Below, one piece after another: positions 7,718 through 15,500 of a stretch of DNA of 55,854 bases. The DNA is from a virus. Below the pieces are notes generated by a model. It was not told the origin of the DNA. It saw only the letters and a list, made by a program, of their open reading frames with translations, and searched no databases. Within the stretch, counting starts at the first letter, position 1, and each line of letters opens with the position of its first letter. The stretch covers positions 1-55,854 of IMG/VR virus record IMGVR_UViG_3300030370_000147. One strand, 5' to 3'. The position numbers and the translations under genes are program-made.

Positions 7718-8026
7718 ATGAGCGAAGAGATCAAGTCAGACAGTGTTCTGATGGGTTGGACTGACCCCCAAAAGCAAGATGAAGACGGGAGTTGCAAGTC
7801 TTGGAGAGTGAAGTTCAAAGCAGCTGAGTTGAAAGACATGCTTGAGAACTACGTCACCACTACTAATAAAGAGGGGCACGGTGGCAATGTGTATGTGACA
7901 CTCTTTGTATCTAAGTCTGGCAAGTCTTGCTGCAGAGTATGGGACCCGAACAGTGAGGGTGCCAAGGAGCAGCGAGATAAGGCTGCCTCAAAGAAGGCGT
8001 CACTGGCAGATGACCTGCCGTTCTAA
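7718..8026 (+). CDS. Putative single-stranded DNA-binding protein
   Basis: A 102-residue protein. Its C-terminus reads LADDLPF, the acidic-hydrophobic tip that SSB proteins use to recruit partners. The body is beta-rich with aromatic and basic residues (SWRVKFKAAEL, NVYVTLFVSKSG), compatible with an OB fold but shorter than cellular SSB. It follows the annealing protein and exonuclease, the usual neighbourhood of phage SSBs. The function is inferred from the tail and context. Confidence 0.65.
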   Translation: MSEEIKSDSVLMGWTDPQKQDEDGSCKSWRVKFKAAELKDMLENYVTTTNKEGHGGNVYVTLFVSKSGKSCCRVWDPNSEGAKEQRDKAASKKASLADDLPF

Positions 8027-8300
8027 AGCGACGATCTACCTCCTTGATCTGACGGTGCAGGTTAAAAAGAAACAGCACTTCAAGACCTTTAAATCATGGG
8101 CGGTGTCTTGCTTTACTGATCCCCTCGACATTATGAAATACGACAGCAAGACTGTCACTAGGTTGATGATAGAGGGTTATGGTAAGAGCAAGGTGAAGCA
8201 GCGCCTACTGAATATTAAAAGTGTCACAGTGGTAAAGGAGTTAGGGAAATCGCAGCAAACCTTGGATGACAAGAAGAGACCAGATAGTAGCAGCGACTAG
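8010..8300 (+). CDS. Hypothetical protein between SSB and NMAD1 genes, 96 aa
   Basis: A 96-residue basic protein starting MTCRSKATIYLLDL, with many Lys residues (QVKKKQHFKTFKSW). The frame is open to 7905, but the ATG at 8010 leaves only a 17-base overlap with the SSB-like gene. It overlaps the next gene by 35 bases. Not recognised; a role in DNA metabolism is suggested only by position. Confidence 0.5.
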   Translation: MTCRSKATIYLLDLTVQVKKKQHFKTFKSWAVSCFTDPLDIMKYDSKTVTRLMIEGYGKSKVKQRLLNIKSVTVVKELGKSQQTLDDKKRPDSSSD

Positions 8301-8646
8301 CAAAGTTAGAGAGTTGCTCCTTGAAAAGAACGATGCTTACGGTGACAGTGCGCTGTCCCCTCTGAACATCTTTTCTTCCGCCAACGCCGAGTATGGGATA
8401 CGAAACCGTATTGACGATAAGCTTAAGCGCATAAAGAACGCTGGCTTAAATGATCATACGGAGGATACCCTACTCGACTTGGCGGGGTACATCATCCTGC
8501 TAATGATTGCACGGGATGAAGGTCACCATATTCAAGACAATATTCGAGACGAGCGACCCGAAGTATCGGGACCTGTCAGTCATACTGAACAGGATTCGGG
8601 ATGGGGCGTCTCGTATGACCGTGGAAGCGGTACGACAGGGGAATAA
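8266..8646 (+). CDS. Nucleotide-modification-associated (DUF1599/MazG-like) protein
   Basis: A 126-residue protein. Residues 14-85 fit the NMAD1/DUF1599 domain: LLLEKNDAYGDSAL, then RNRIDDKLKRI and EDTLLDLAGYIILLMI, an all-helical fold related to MazG-like nucleotide pyrophosphatases. The family is linked to phages with modified nucleotides. The domain ends near residue 86; the last 40 residues are of low complexity and overlap the primase-helicase gene in another frame for 131 bases, suggesting a lost original stop codon. Enzymatic activity is unproven. Confidence 0.65.
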   Translation: MTRRDQIVAATSKVRELLLEKNDAYGDSALSPLNIFSSANAEYGIRNRIDDKLKRIKNAGLNDHTEDTLLDLAGYIILLMIARDEGHHIQDNIRDERPEVSGPVSHTEQDSGWGVSYDRGSGTTGE

Positions 8647-10423
8647 AGAGAGGAAGAAAGACCTCCCTGCGGTCCTGTTCAGTGGGACATTTGAGTCACG
8701 ATCAGACGAGAGTATACAGGACCACAATGGTCTTATCGTATTAGACTTTGATCACGTTGACGTAGAGGCGACGAAGTCTGCGCTTGCTATGGATGAGCAC
8801 ATCCAGGCATGCTGGATATCACCGTCAGGTGATGGCATAAAAGCCCTCACCAAAATAACAAACCCTGAGAGGCACCGCGATCACTTTCGTGCGCTGGTCA
8901 GGTACTTCGATGAGAGGTATGGCTTGGCTTTAGATGAGTCAGGCAAGAATGAAAGTCGGGCATGCTGGGAGAGCTATGACCCCGACATCATAATCAAGGG
9001 CAAGTGTGCCCCCTTTGGAAAGTTTGTAAGTGAGGAGGTAGCAAACGCCCCTCCTGCTGCACCGTCAGTCAGCACCACAGACTATACGAAACTGCAGATA
9101 GCTGTACGCATGATACAGAATGCTGCCGATGGTGAGAAGCACCATGTCTTAATCAAAGCAGCCACCCTCTGCGGAGGTTATGTGGCGGCAGGTAAGATCG
9201 AGGAGGACGAGGTTCACCGCATCCTATTGCGAGAGATCCTGAAGCGTAACATAAGCAGCGAAAAGAATGCCATCGATGCCATACAAGAGGGAGTAGAGTA
9301 TGGCAAGACGCGCCCCATCAGAGAGATCATTCAGGAAGAGGAGGAGCAAGTGCGACTCATGGAGGTCATGGATGGGGACATGTCATTCATCAGTAGTGAT
9401 GAAGATGACTACCACTGGATCGATGACTTCAGTGAGGGGCGTATTGAGCATGGCCTGGAGTCAGGCAATGAGACCTGGGATAAGTACTTCAGGTACAAGC
9501 GAGAGTTGACCATCATCAACGGGCATAGCAACGTAGGTAAGACCACCACTGCGCTGTACCTCATCGTGAACAGTGCAATTCGTCATGGCTGGAAGTGGTT
9601 AATCTACAGTGCTGAGAACAAGACTGCGTCCGTGAAGATGACGTTGATGCAGATGGCTGCTGATAAGCCCGTGTCCAGCATGACCTACAGCGAGAAGAAG
9701 AACAGCTACGATTGGGTCAAGAAGCATTTCTATATCGTCAGCAACACCAAGGTGTACAGCTACTTGGATATCCTCCTGTTTATGGAGAAGGTTCACCATT
9801 ACAATAAGATTGATGGTGTCTTTGTAGACCCATACAATAGCCTGCGCTTGGATCTTAGAAGATCGGAGATGCAGAACACCCACGACTATCACTACGAAGC
9901 GGCTACTGCATTCCTTACGTTCAGCACCAACAACAACATTGCGGTGTGGTTGAATATGCACGCAGTCACTGAAGCTCAACGTAGGAAAGGGGCTGATGGA
10001 TTGCCTAGCGCTCCTTATGCGGAGGACACAGAGGGCGGCGGTAAGTTTGTGAACAGGGCGGACTGCTTCCTGACCATTCACAGAAAGGTCCAGGCTCCTG
10101 ACCCGCACATTCGACAGCTGAGTGAGGTTCATGTGCGAAAAGTAAGAACGACTGAGACAGGAGGCAAGCCTACACCGCTGGCAGATCCTTTGACCTTGCT
10201 CATTAACAGTCGGCATACAGGATTTACTTCGTCTGGACTGAAGCCACTGGTTTCTAAGATCGACTTCAGCACTTTTGGTGAGCAGACCAAGATGTTAGAT
10301 AAAATGAATTGGGATATGTATCAATCGCCAATAGATAATAACGTCGATTTTCTTACTACATTGCCTGACAATGAGGAAGAAAGCAGGGGCTCGGAGGCCA
10401 AGTCGAAAGAAGAATCTAGGTAA
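8516..10423 (+). CDS. Primase-helicase fusion (BT4734/VirE-N-like plus RecA-like ATPase)
   Basis: A 635-residue replication protein. Residues 1-150 match the BT4734/VirE N-terminal domain seen with Bacteroidota primases: PAVLFSGTFESR, then LIVLDFDHVD near 74-83 and WISPSGDGIKAL near 103-114. The C-terminal half is a RecA/DnaB-type ATPase with Walker A GHSNVGKTTT from about residue 336, Walker B-like GVFVDPYNSL near 432 and VWLNMHAVTEAQRR near 480. It should unwind DNA at the fork and may prime it. ATG at 8516 is the first good start; 8507 would be TTG. No separate polymerase is in the window. Confidence 0.8.
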   Translation: MKVTIFKTIFETSDPKYRDLSVILNRIRDGASRMTVEAVRQGNKERKKDLPAVLFSGTFESRSDESIQDHNGLIVLDFDHVDVEATKSALAMDEHIQACWISPSGDGIKALTKITNPERHRDHFRALVRYFDERYGLALDESGKNESRACWESYDPDIIIKGKCAPFGKFVSEEVANAPPAAPSVSTTDYTKLQIAVRMIQNAADGEKHHVLIKAATLCGGYVAAGKIEEDEVHRILLREILKRNISSEKNAIDAIQEGVEYGKTRPIREIIQEEEEQVRLMEVMDGDMSFISSDEDDYHWIDDFSEGRIEHGLESGNETWDKYFRYKRELTIINGHSNVGKTTTALYLIVNSAIRHGWKWLIYSAENKTASVKMTLMQMAADKPVSSMTYSEKKNSYDWVKKHFYIVSNTKVYSYLDILLFMEKVHHYNKIDGVFVDPYNSLRLDLRRSEMQNTHDYHYEAATAFLTFSTNNNIAVWLNMHAVTEAQRRKGADGLPSAPYAEDTEGGGKFVNRADCFLTIHRKVQAPDPHIRQLSEVHVRKVRTTETGGKPTPLADPLTLLINSRHTGFTSSGLKPLVSKIDFSTFGEQTKMLDKMNWDMYQSPIDNNVDFLTTLPDNEEESRGSEAKSKEESR

Positions 10424-10823
10424 GTTTAAAAGTGGGATTGAGAAGTATTGCAATGATCAACTTCGCGCCGCTGGCCTAGCATTTGAGTACGAGGGCAAGG
10501 AGTATTTACTGGCAGAGAAGTTCAGATACCCTGGTAGATACCTGAAGATGACTGCTAAGCGCAAAGACCTTAGCGATCGCACTGACACTATACAGCTGCC
10601 TATAAGGTACACCCCTGACTTCGTTGCAAAGGATGAGAGCTGGGTCATCGAGACGAAAGGTTATGTGCATTCCCATCATGACTTCCCTATGCGATGGAAG
10701 CTTTTCCTGAAGCATCTTGTTGATAATAACAAGACGTGCGCAGTATATATTGCAAAGAATAAGTCGCAAATTGATAGTGTCATTGCAGATATAAAACGGA
10801 TGCAGGATGAAGGAACTGAGTGA
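10371..10823 (+). CDS. Endonuclease, T7 endonuclease I-like PD-(D/E)XK
   Basis: A 150-residue basic nuclease. After a basic N-terminus come FKSGIEKYCNDQL and FEYEGKEYLL, then the active-site block IRYTPDFVAKDESWVIETKGY, in which the Asp of PDF and the E-x-K of ETKG are the expected metal-binding residues. This matches the T7 endonuclease I-like family, which cuts branched DNA. It overlaps the primase-helicase by 53 bases, placing it in the replication module. Junction-resolving activity is inferred from the family. Confidence 0.75.
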   Translation: MRKKAGARRPSRKKNLGKFKSGIEKYCNDQLRAAGLAFEYEGKEYLLAEKFRYPGRYLKMTAKRKDLSDRTDTIQLPIRYTPDFVAKDESWVIETKGYVHSHHDFPMRWKLFLKHLVDNNKTCAVYIAKNKSQIDSVIADIKRMQDEGTE

Positions 10824-11031
10824 GCTGTTTCGAGGGGCATGTGACAGGATTCATACAGCCACTACGGATTTGTATGAAGGCTTGCATGGGGATGACGGAC
10901 TCCCAATCACCGATAGGGAGGTGGTGGCCAGCAAGCTGACTGAGTGGAGGCAGTGGATTAATATTGAAGTGGATTTAGTTAGACAATCCATTCGAGAACA
11001 CGAGGAGTATTTTGGACAAAAACCTCAGTAG
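10807..11031 (+). CDS. Hypothetical helical protein, 74 aa
   Basis: A 74-residue acidic protein, predicted all-helical, starting MKELSELFRGACDR. It overlaps the upstream endonuclease by 17 bases and the downstream nuclease-like gene by 20. No family recognised. Confidence 0.55.
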   Translation: MKELSELFRGACDRIHTATTDLYEGLHGDDGLPITDREVVASKLTEWRQWINIEVDLVRQSIREHEEYFGQKPQ

Positions 11032-11533
11032 GATACGCAGTTGGCAGCGTGGTAATAACGCAGCGAAGAGGTACGAACGTGCCAACCCTGAAATACGAAA
11101 GTCATCACGGGGTGAAGACATCTTTATGCATGTTGATTATTGGCATGATGACTTGGGTGTGGACGTCAAAGGCAATAATCTGCCTGATGAAATTTGGGTG
11201 GAGTTTAAGAATGTCAATGGCAAGAAAGGCTGGCTGTTTGGTGAAGCCACTACGATTGCATTTGATATGCCAGAACTAGCAGGGTTTGTAGTCGTTGATC
11301 GTAAAGACCTGGCTGACTACTGCAAAGAGAACGTAGACTTTTCTGCCACTGTTCCGCGCAAAGACGCATACAAGAAGGTGTATCGACGTCATGGTAGGCA
11401 AGACATGATAACTAAGCTGTGCTTAGAGGATCTTCAAACCCTTGATAGTTATCGAGTCATGGGGTACTGTCAGACCTACACACATCCAGCAGAATATTAC
11501 ATTTGTAGTATTAGCAACGAGGACATACCTTAG
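11012..11533 (+). CDS. Putative PD-(D/E)XK-fold phage nuclease
   Basis: A 173-residue protein with the core DDLGVDVKGNNL followed by EIWVEFKNVNGKKGWLFGEA. The Asp of VDVKG and E-F-K are positioned like a PD-(D/E)XK active site, and the G-W-L-x-G-E-A block is shared with uncharacterised phage proteins I remember. No in-frame ATG or GTG lies before residue 39, so translation probably begins at the TTG at 11012. It is the last gene of the early operon, followed by hairpins. Function is inferred from motifs only. Confidence 0.55.
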   Translation: MDKNLSRIRSWQRGNNAAKRYERANPEIRKSSRGEDIFMHVDYWHDDLGVDVKGNNLPDEIWVEFKNVNGKKGWLFGEATTIAFDMPELAGFVVVDRKDLADYCKENVDFSATVPRKDAYKKVYRRHGRQDMITKLCLEDLQTLDSYRVMGYCQTYTHPAEYYICSISNEDIP

Positions 11534-11600
11534 TGTCGCCATCCAGCACACCCCTTGCCTGATCGGGGTGCGGATTATGGAGATCAGGTGATGTTAGTGG

Positions 11601-11635
11601 GAGGGAGCAGGCAGGGTCAAAGCCGCTCCCTCTTT
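11601..11635 (+). terminator. Intrinsic terminator of the early operon
   Basis: An 8-bp perfect stem GAGGGAGC (11601-11608) pairs with GCTCCCTC (11625-11632), followed by TTT. It lies 68 bases after the last early gene. A smaller 6-bp hairpin, CACCCC with GGGGTG (11549-11570), precedes it. The short T run makes it a moderate terminator. Confidence 0.6.
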
Positions 11636-11711
11636 ACACATTATACAAAAGTTGATGCGTACATTGCTCCTCATGCGAGACAAGCGCATAGATTTGGTTG
11701 ACATTGCGAAG

Positions 11712-11737
11712 AAGAGGGGGGCAACGGCCTCCCTTTT
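11712..11737 (+). terminator. Second hairpin terminator in the convergent gap
   Basis: AAGAGGGGGGC (11712-11722), a 4-base AACG loop and GCCTCCCTTTT (11727-11737) form an 11-bp stem with two G-U pairs when read on +, and end in T4. Read on -, two pairs become mismatches. It touches the stop codon of the last late gene, so it may stop read-through from both sides. The 203-base gap 11534-11736 holds no convincing gene. Confidence 0.55.
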
Positions 11738-12045
11738 CAATTGCAGTCCTTTTGCCTGAGCTCGTCCACGAGAATCTCTAGGTGTGCAATGCGCTTCTCA
11801 GCATGCGTCAGCCTTAAGTTCTGCTCCGCATCATCAGGTAGGCTGCCCATCTCTCCTCGTGGCCACTTCACCCTGAAGTCAGAGTTCAGTTCTATCTCCT
11901 GGTTGTGTCGCAACGTTTCAAGCTCCAGGTTATTCAGCGAAGACATGATGGTAAAGTATAAGGTGACTGCAGCACCTACGCCCAAGACAATTTGAATCAA
12001 CCACTTGATGTTGATCCCCATGCTGGTGTTGTCGTCGAGATTCAT
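11737..12045 (-). CDS. Membrane-anchored coiled-coil protein, possible spanin-like
   Basis: A 102-residue protein with one membrane span at about residues 13-34 (IKWLIQIVLGVGAAVTLYF) and a helical C-terminus (LRLTHAEKRIAHLEILVDEL). It is the last gene of the late operon, right after the 3TM holin. A membrane anchor plus coiled coil next to a holin fits a lysis accessory or spanin-like role, but this is inference; no lipobox or paired outer-membrane spanin is visible. Confidence 0.6.
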   Translation of the reverse strand: MNLDDNTSMGINIKWLIQIVLGVGAAVTLYFTIMSSLNNLELETLRHNQEIELNSDFRVKWPRGEMGSLPDDAEQNLRLTHAEKRIAHLEILVDELRQKDCN

Positions 12046-12065
12046 AATGTTAAGCGAATGTTATG

Positions 12066-12131
12066 TACCTTTGTGAGATGATTGAATTTATTATCTGTGT
12101 ATTTGGCCTGGCGGTCATGGTCAACGCTTGA
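12066..12131 (+). other. Promoter-like site with a 17-codon hydrophobic ORF
   Basis: On the + strand TACCTTTG (12066-12073, matching TAnnTTTG) is followed after 4 bases by an ATG at 12078 that opens a 17-codon ORF, MIEFIICVFGLAVMVNA, ending TGA at 12129-12131. The 4-base spacing equals that at several late promoters. No TTTG (-33) box is visible, and the ORF is short enough to be chance. It lies in the gap between two lysis-type genes on the opposite strand. Confidence 0.25.
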
Positions 12132-12549
12132 CTTTTTCTACTGTTCGCCCCGCGAAGTATGCTCCGAATACCGTGAGCATGAGAATCTCTAACAGGTTGA
12201 TGTAGTTTTCTGGCGGCATAAACGATGGATCAATGCCGTCCCATATAGTTAGAGTCATATAGAAAAGGGAAAGGGAAATAAGTGTAACGGGGCGGATCAG
12301 CTTCGCCAGCTTTACATCCGATTGCGCATCTGCCTTCCATCGCTCGGTGACATTCTCTTGAGCCTCTACCTCTGCGTCCATGACTGCCTGGAAGCTCTCG
12401 CTGTCCAGGGTAGGATCCTTGTCCACCAGATTCTTCACCACCCCCAGCACGCCTCGGTCGGGCAGTACATCGCCCACCACATCGAGGACAGAGGGGGCCT
12501 TTTCGCGTAGCCACTGACCAACCTTTGTTTCCTTTATTTTTTGTGGCAT
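12121..12549 (-). CDS. Holin, 3TM (GTA-holin-like) family
   Basis: A 142-residue protein matching the 3TM phage holin family. It has an N-terminal amphipathic region and the block VTERWKADAQSDVKLAKLIRP near residue 68. Hydrophobic segments follow (VTLISLSLFYMTLTIW and LLEILMLTVFGAYFAGR), with a basic EKVKR end. Such proteins form membrane lesions that release the endolysin or collapse the membrane potential. It starts at the stop of the giant internal virion gene, at the end of the late operon. Confidence 0.75.
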   Translation of the reverse strand: MPQKIKETKVGQWLREKAPSVLDVVGDVLPDRGVLGVVKNLVDKDPTLDSESFQAVMDAEVEAQENVTERWKADAQSDVKLAKLIRPVTLISLSLFYMTLTIWDGIDPSFMPPENYINLLEILMLTVFGAYFAGRTVEKVKR

Positions 12550-15500
12550 CAGGGATCAGGCTTAAGGTATTGATCTGCATAACGAAGAAAGAGAATCATG
12601 AGTGTCTCAGTTCTAGCATCATGAGCAGCTAGTTCTTGATTGAGCTTGTAGTATTTATTGCGAGTACTGTCTGGAGAATTCCAAGTGTAGTCAAGCTCAT
12701 TAATCTGACGCTTAATGCCAGCACGTATTGTACCCATGCCTGTACGGTTCATACCACTCAGATCACGCTTCAGTGAAAATTCACCTCCACCCATCACCGA
12801 GTTGAGCTCTTGCTGTACCAAGCCTGCCATGATGTATGCTTCGTTACGATCGAATACGTCAGCGTCATCACTGAATACACGTCCGTCAACTGCATCCCTC
12901 GAAGGTTCCGTCATGCTCTCATACTTCTCCCAGTCTAGAAAGTCTGTAATCTGATTTCGCTGCGGGACCAGGCGCTCTAGTGTTTCGTAGTAGCGCTGTG
13001 CAATCTGATTGTTTGGAGCCTCCTCGTAGTAGTACCTAACAACAGGCGTGTTGTTAGCATTCAACAAGCGACTAGGTGTTTCTACGATCTGACGAATTAA
13101 TTCTGCACCGCCGCGAACCTCTTGCTCTTGATTAATATATAGGCTCTTCTCCTTGGCAGGGATATCACTCTCCTTAACATACTCACCAGTATGCATGTGT
13201 ATGTAGAACTGCTCAGCATTGATCTGCTCATTGACTGCATCCAGCTCAGCTTGCAAGGCCCCTTGCCCACTAGCAATGGTTTTTTTTGTGGAGTACCAGT
13301 TCCCTACACTGTTGAATGTCATATAGACTCCCCCCATGTATGACTGAATAGGATACCACAAGTAGTCAGGATTCATATCGACTCCTCCAGAGCGGTAGTC
13401 ATCACCCCCCGTCTTGACATTCAGCATCTGAAAAAACTCACGCACAGGCCTAGGGGCCATACGACTGCGCTCTGCGTTCGACATTTTACTGAGGTACTCT
13501 GGCTCGATAGGCATACCATTGTACATCTCGTTAGTCGCTAGGTCAACGATAGGTTGCAGGGAACTGGGTAGCACAACATCCAACATCTCTTTGGAAAGAT
13601 CAGGACTAGGTGACCGTGCTGCATCCTCAGCATAAGAGTGATCCGTAATCATCCAGGGGCTAAAGTTGTGCTTGATCCCTGTGACTATATCTCCACCTGC
13701 CTCCAACATGCTCTGCCTTCCGTTCATAGTCTCAACTAATTCACGGCCCATGTCAGTAAAGAACCCTACGGCATACGGCTTAGGGAACTTAAGCATCTCT
13801 CCATCAGTTCCAGGTAGCATAATAACGAAGTTGCGCTGAAGGGTGGTATGATCAAGCTGATCGTAGTAAGGAATCCCCGTCTCATCTACATCTCCGAAGA
13901 GCATGTTCCACTCCGTTAGGAATGCTCCAAACGCAACCCCTGCCGCTGTCATTTTCTGCATGATCTGCCTGCGGTTTTTGATTGGCTGACCATCCATATC
14001 CAGCTCAGGTTTCTTGGCTGTAACCATACGGGCAAAGTTGTCTAGTCCCTCTGCACTAGGATTAAAGAACCAGTACCACTGACCAAGTTGATCAGTCATA
14101 CTTCCCTTTCGATTAAAGTCTACGGAGAAGTCGCGACCAAATGCTGTAGCGTACTCCCTGCTTACCCCTTGATCTCGCAATGCCATATAGCTGGCAAACC
14201 TTACGCCATTCTCTGCCGTATTGTTCATGGCCTCAATCATCTTGAAGAAGTTGGCTCGATCGAAAGCGCTACGGGCTTTGTCGTACCTCTTCGAAGGGTC
14301 AGTCTCCCGATCTAGCTGCTGCTGGATCTTACGCATATCATCGAGGTGACCATAACCTGTGACAAGTCCGTCTTGCTTTGCCTCATTCCAATACTTGTGA
14401 TGCTTGCGCGATAGGTTTGGATCTTTTACACCTCTGAACAAACCAGTGGTATTGAACTCGTCTCTAGCTACAGCGTACATAGCCATAGGAATGTTCTTTG
14501 TGACGTCTGCTAAGACCGTCGAGCTGTTGAGCTGGTTGCCCTTAGCGTCAGTTAGTCCCCATCCAAACTGCTTTTGCGTGTTCACGTATGCGTTGTGATA
14601 GCCGAATACGATGTCCCTGACAGGAGCGTAGGTCACAAACAAAGGATTGTACGAGGTAAATGTCTTCCTAAACTTAGAAGTAAACTGAAAGAATGACTTA
14701 GTCATTCCCAACATAGAATTCGCTTCGCGTGGACTAGCGTTGGTTATTTCATCGACAAACCTGTGACCAGGGATAGTGACCATGTCCTCATCGCGTGCCC
14801 TTTCCACCCGATCAAACATCGGGCGGTTGCCCATTCTTCTAGATCTGGCATCCCTATACATCTGATAGCGATCACGGTTTGTCTTGGACACCTCCTTGTC
14901 TAAGAACATAATGTAATGTTCCTGGCCATCTTTAAAGCTGAGCAGCACATTAGGGGCAAGGTTACCCTTGACGTCGCGGATCGGACCGACAGGGTCATCC
15001 TTGAAGCCATACTGCATATGCTTTTCGTAGCTTTCTTTGGTGAAGGTGCGGTATGAGGAGTCAGGATATTCGTTGAAGAAATCCCAATAGCTCTGCATGA
15101 CTTTGTTCTTGGCAGCCAAGATGTAGTTACGTTCGTGCTGTTGCACCATGCGCCCGATTACGTCAGTGATCTGCCCCTCCCTACCCATGGACTCTCGGTA
15201 AGGATACCTTTCTGAAAACTGCTTAGGTACATTGGGGTAGGCTCCAGTGCTAACGGGTACACCGTCCGAATCAACCTCTGATCCATAGAGTTGGATGTAG
15301 TTTTTAAATCGGGCCTTGCCGTCAACATATGCTTGCTCACTGAGAAAGCCGCCCTCATACATGATCTCCCAATTGCTGTCAAAGTCTTTACGCAAAACTT
15401 TGTTGAGCTCCTCAAAAGAAGTAAGCAGCTCATCAGGCAGTGCCTTGAGGAACTGTGCTGCTGCTTCATCAGTAAGGCCACTACCTGACCGACTGTTGAT

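Noticed and set aside
11534-11736. tRNA or regulatory RNA in the convergent gap
   Set aside because: The hairpins do not form a cloverleaf and no anticodon arm or CCA-type acceptor is visible; terminators explain them.
11655-11759. 34-codon + frame (MRTLLLMRDKRIDL) in the convergent gap
   Set aside because: It crosses the hairpin at 11712-11737 and the end of the opposite gene, without a promoter or coupled start.
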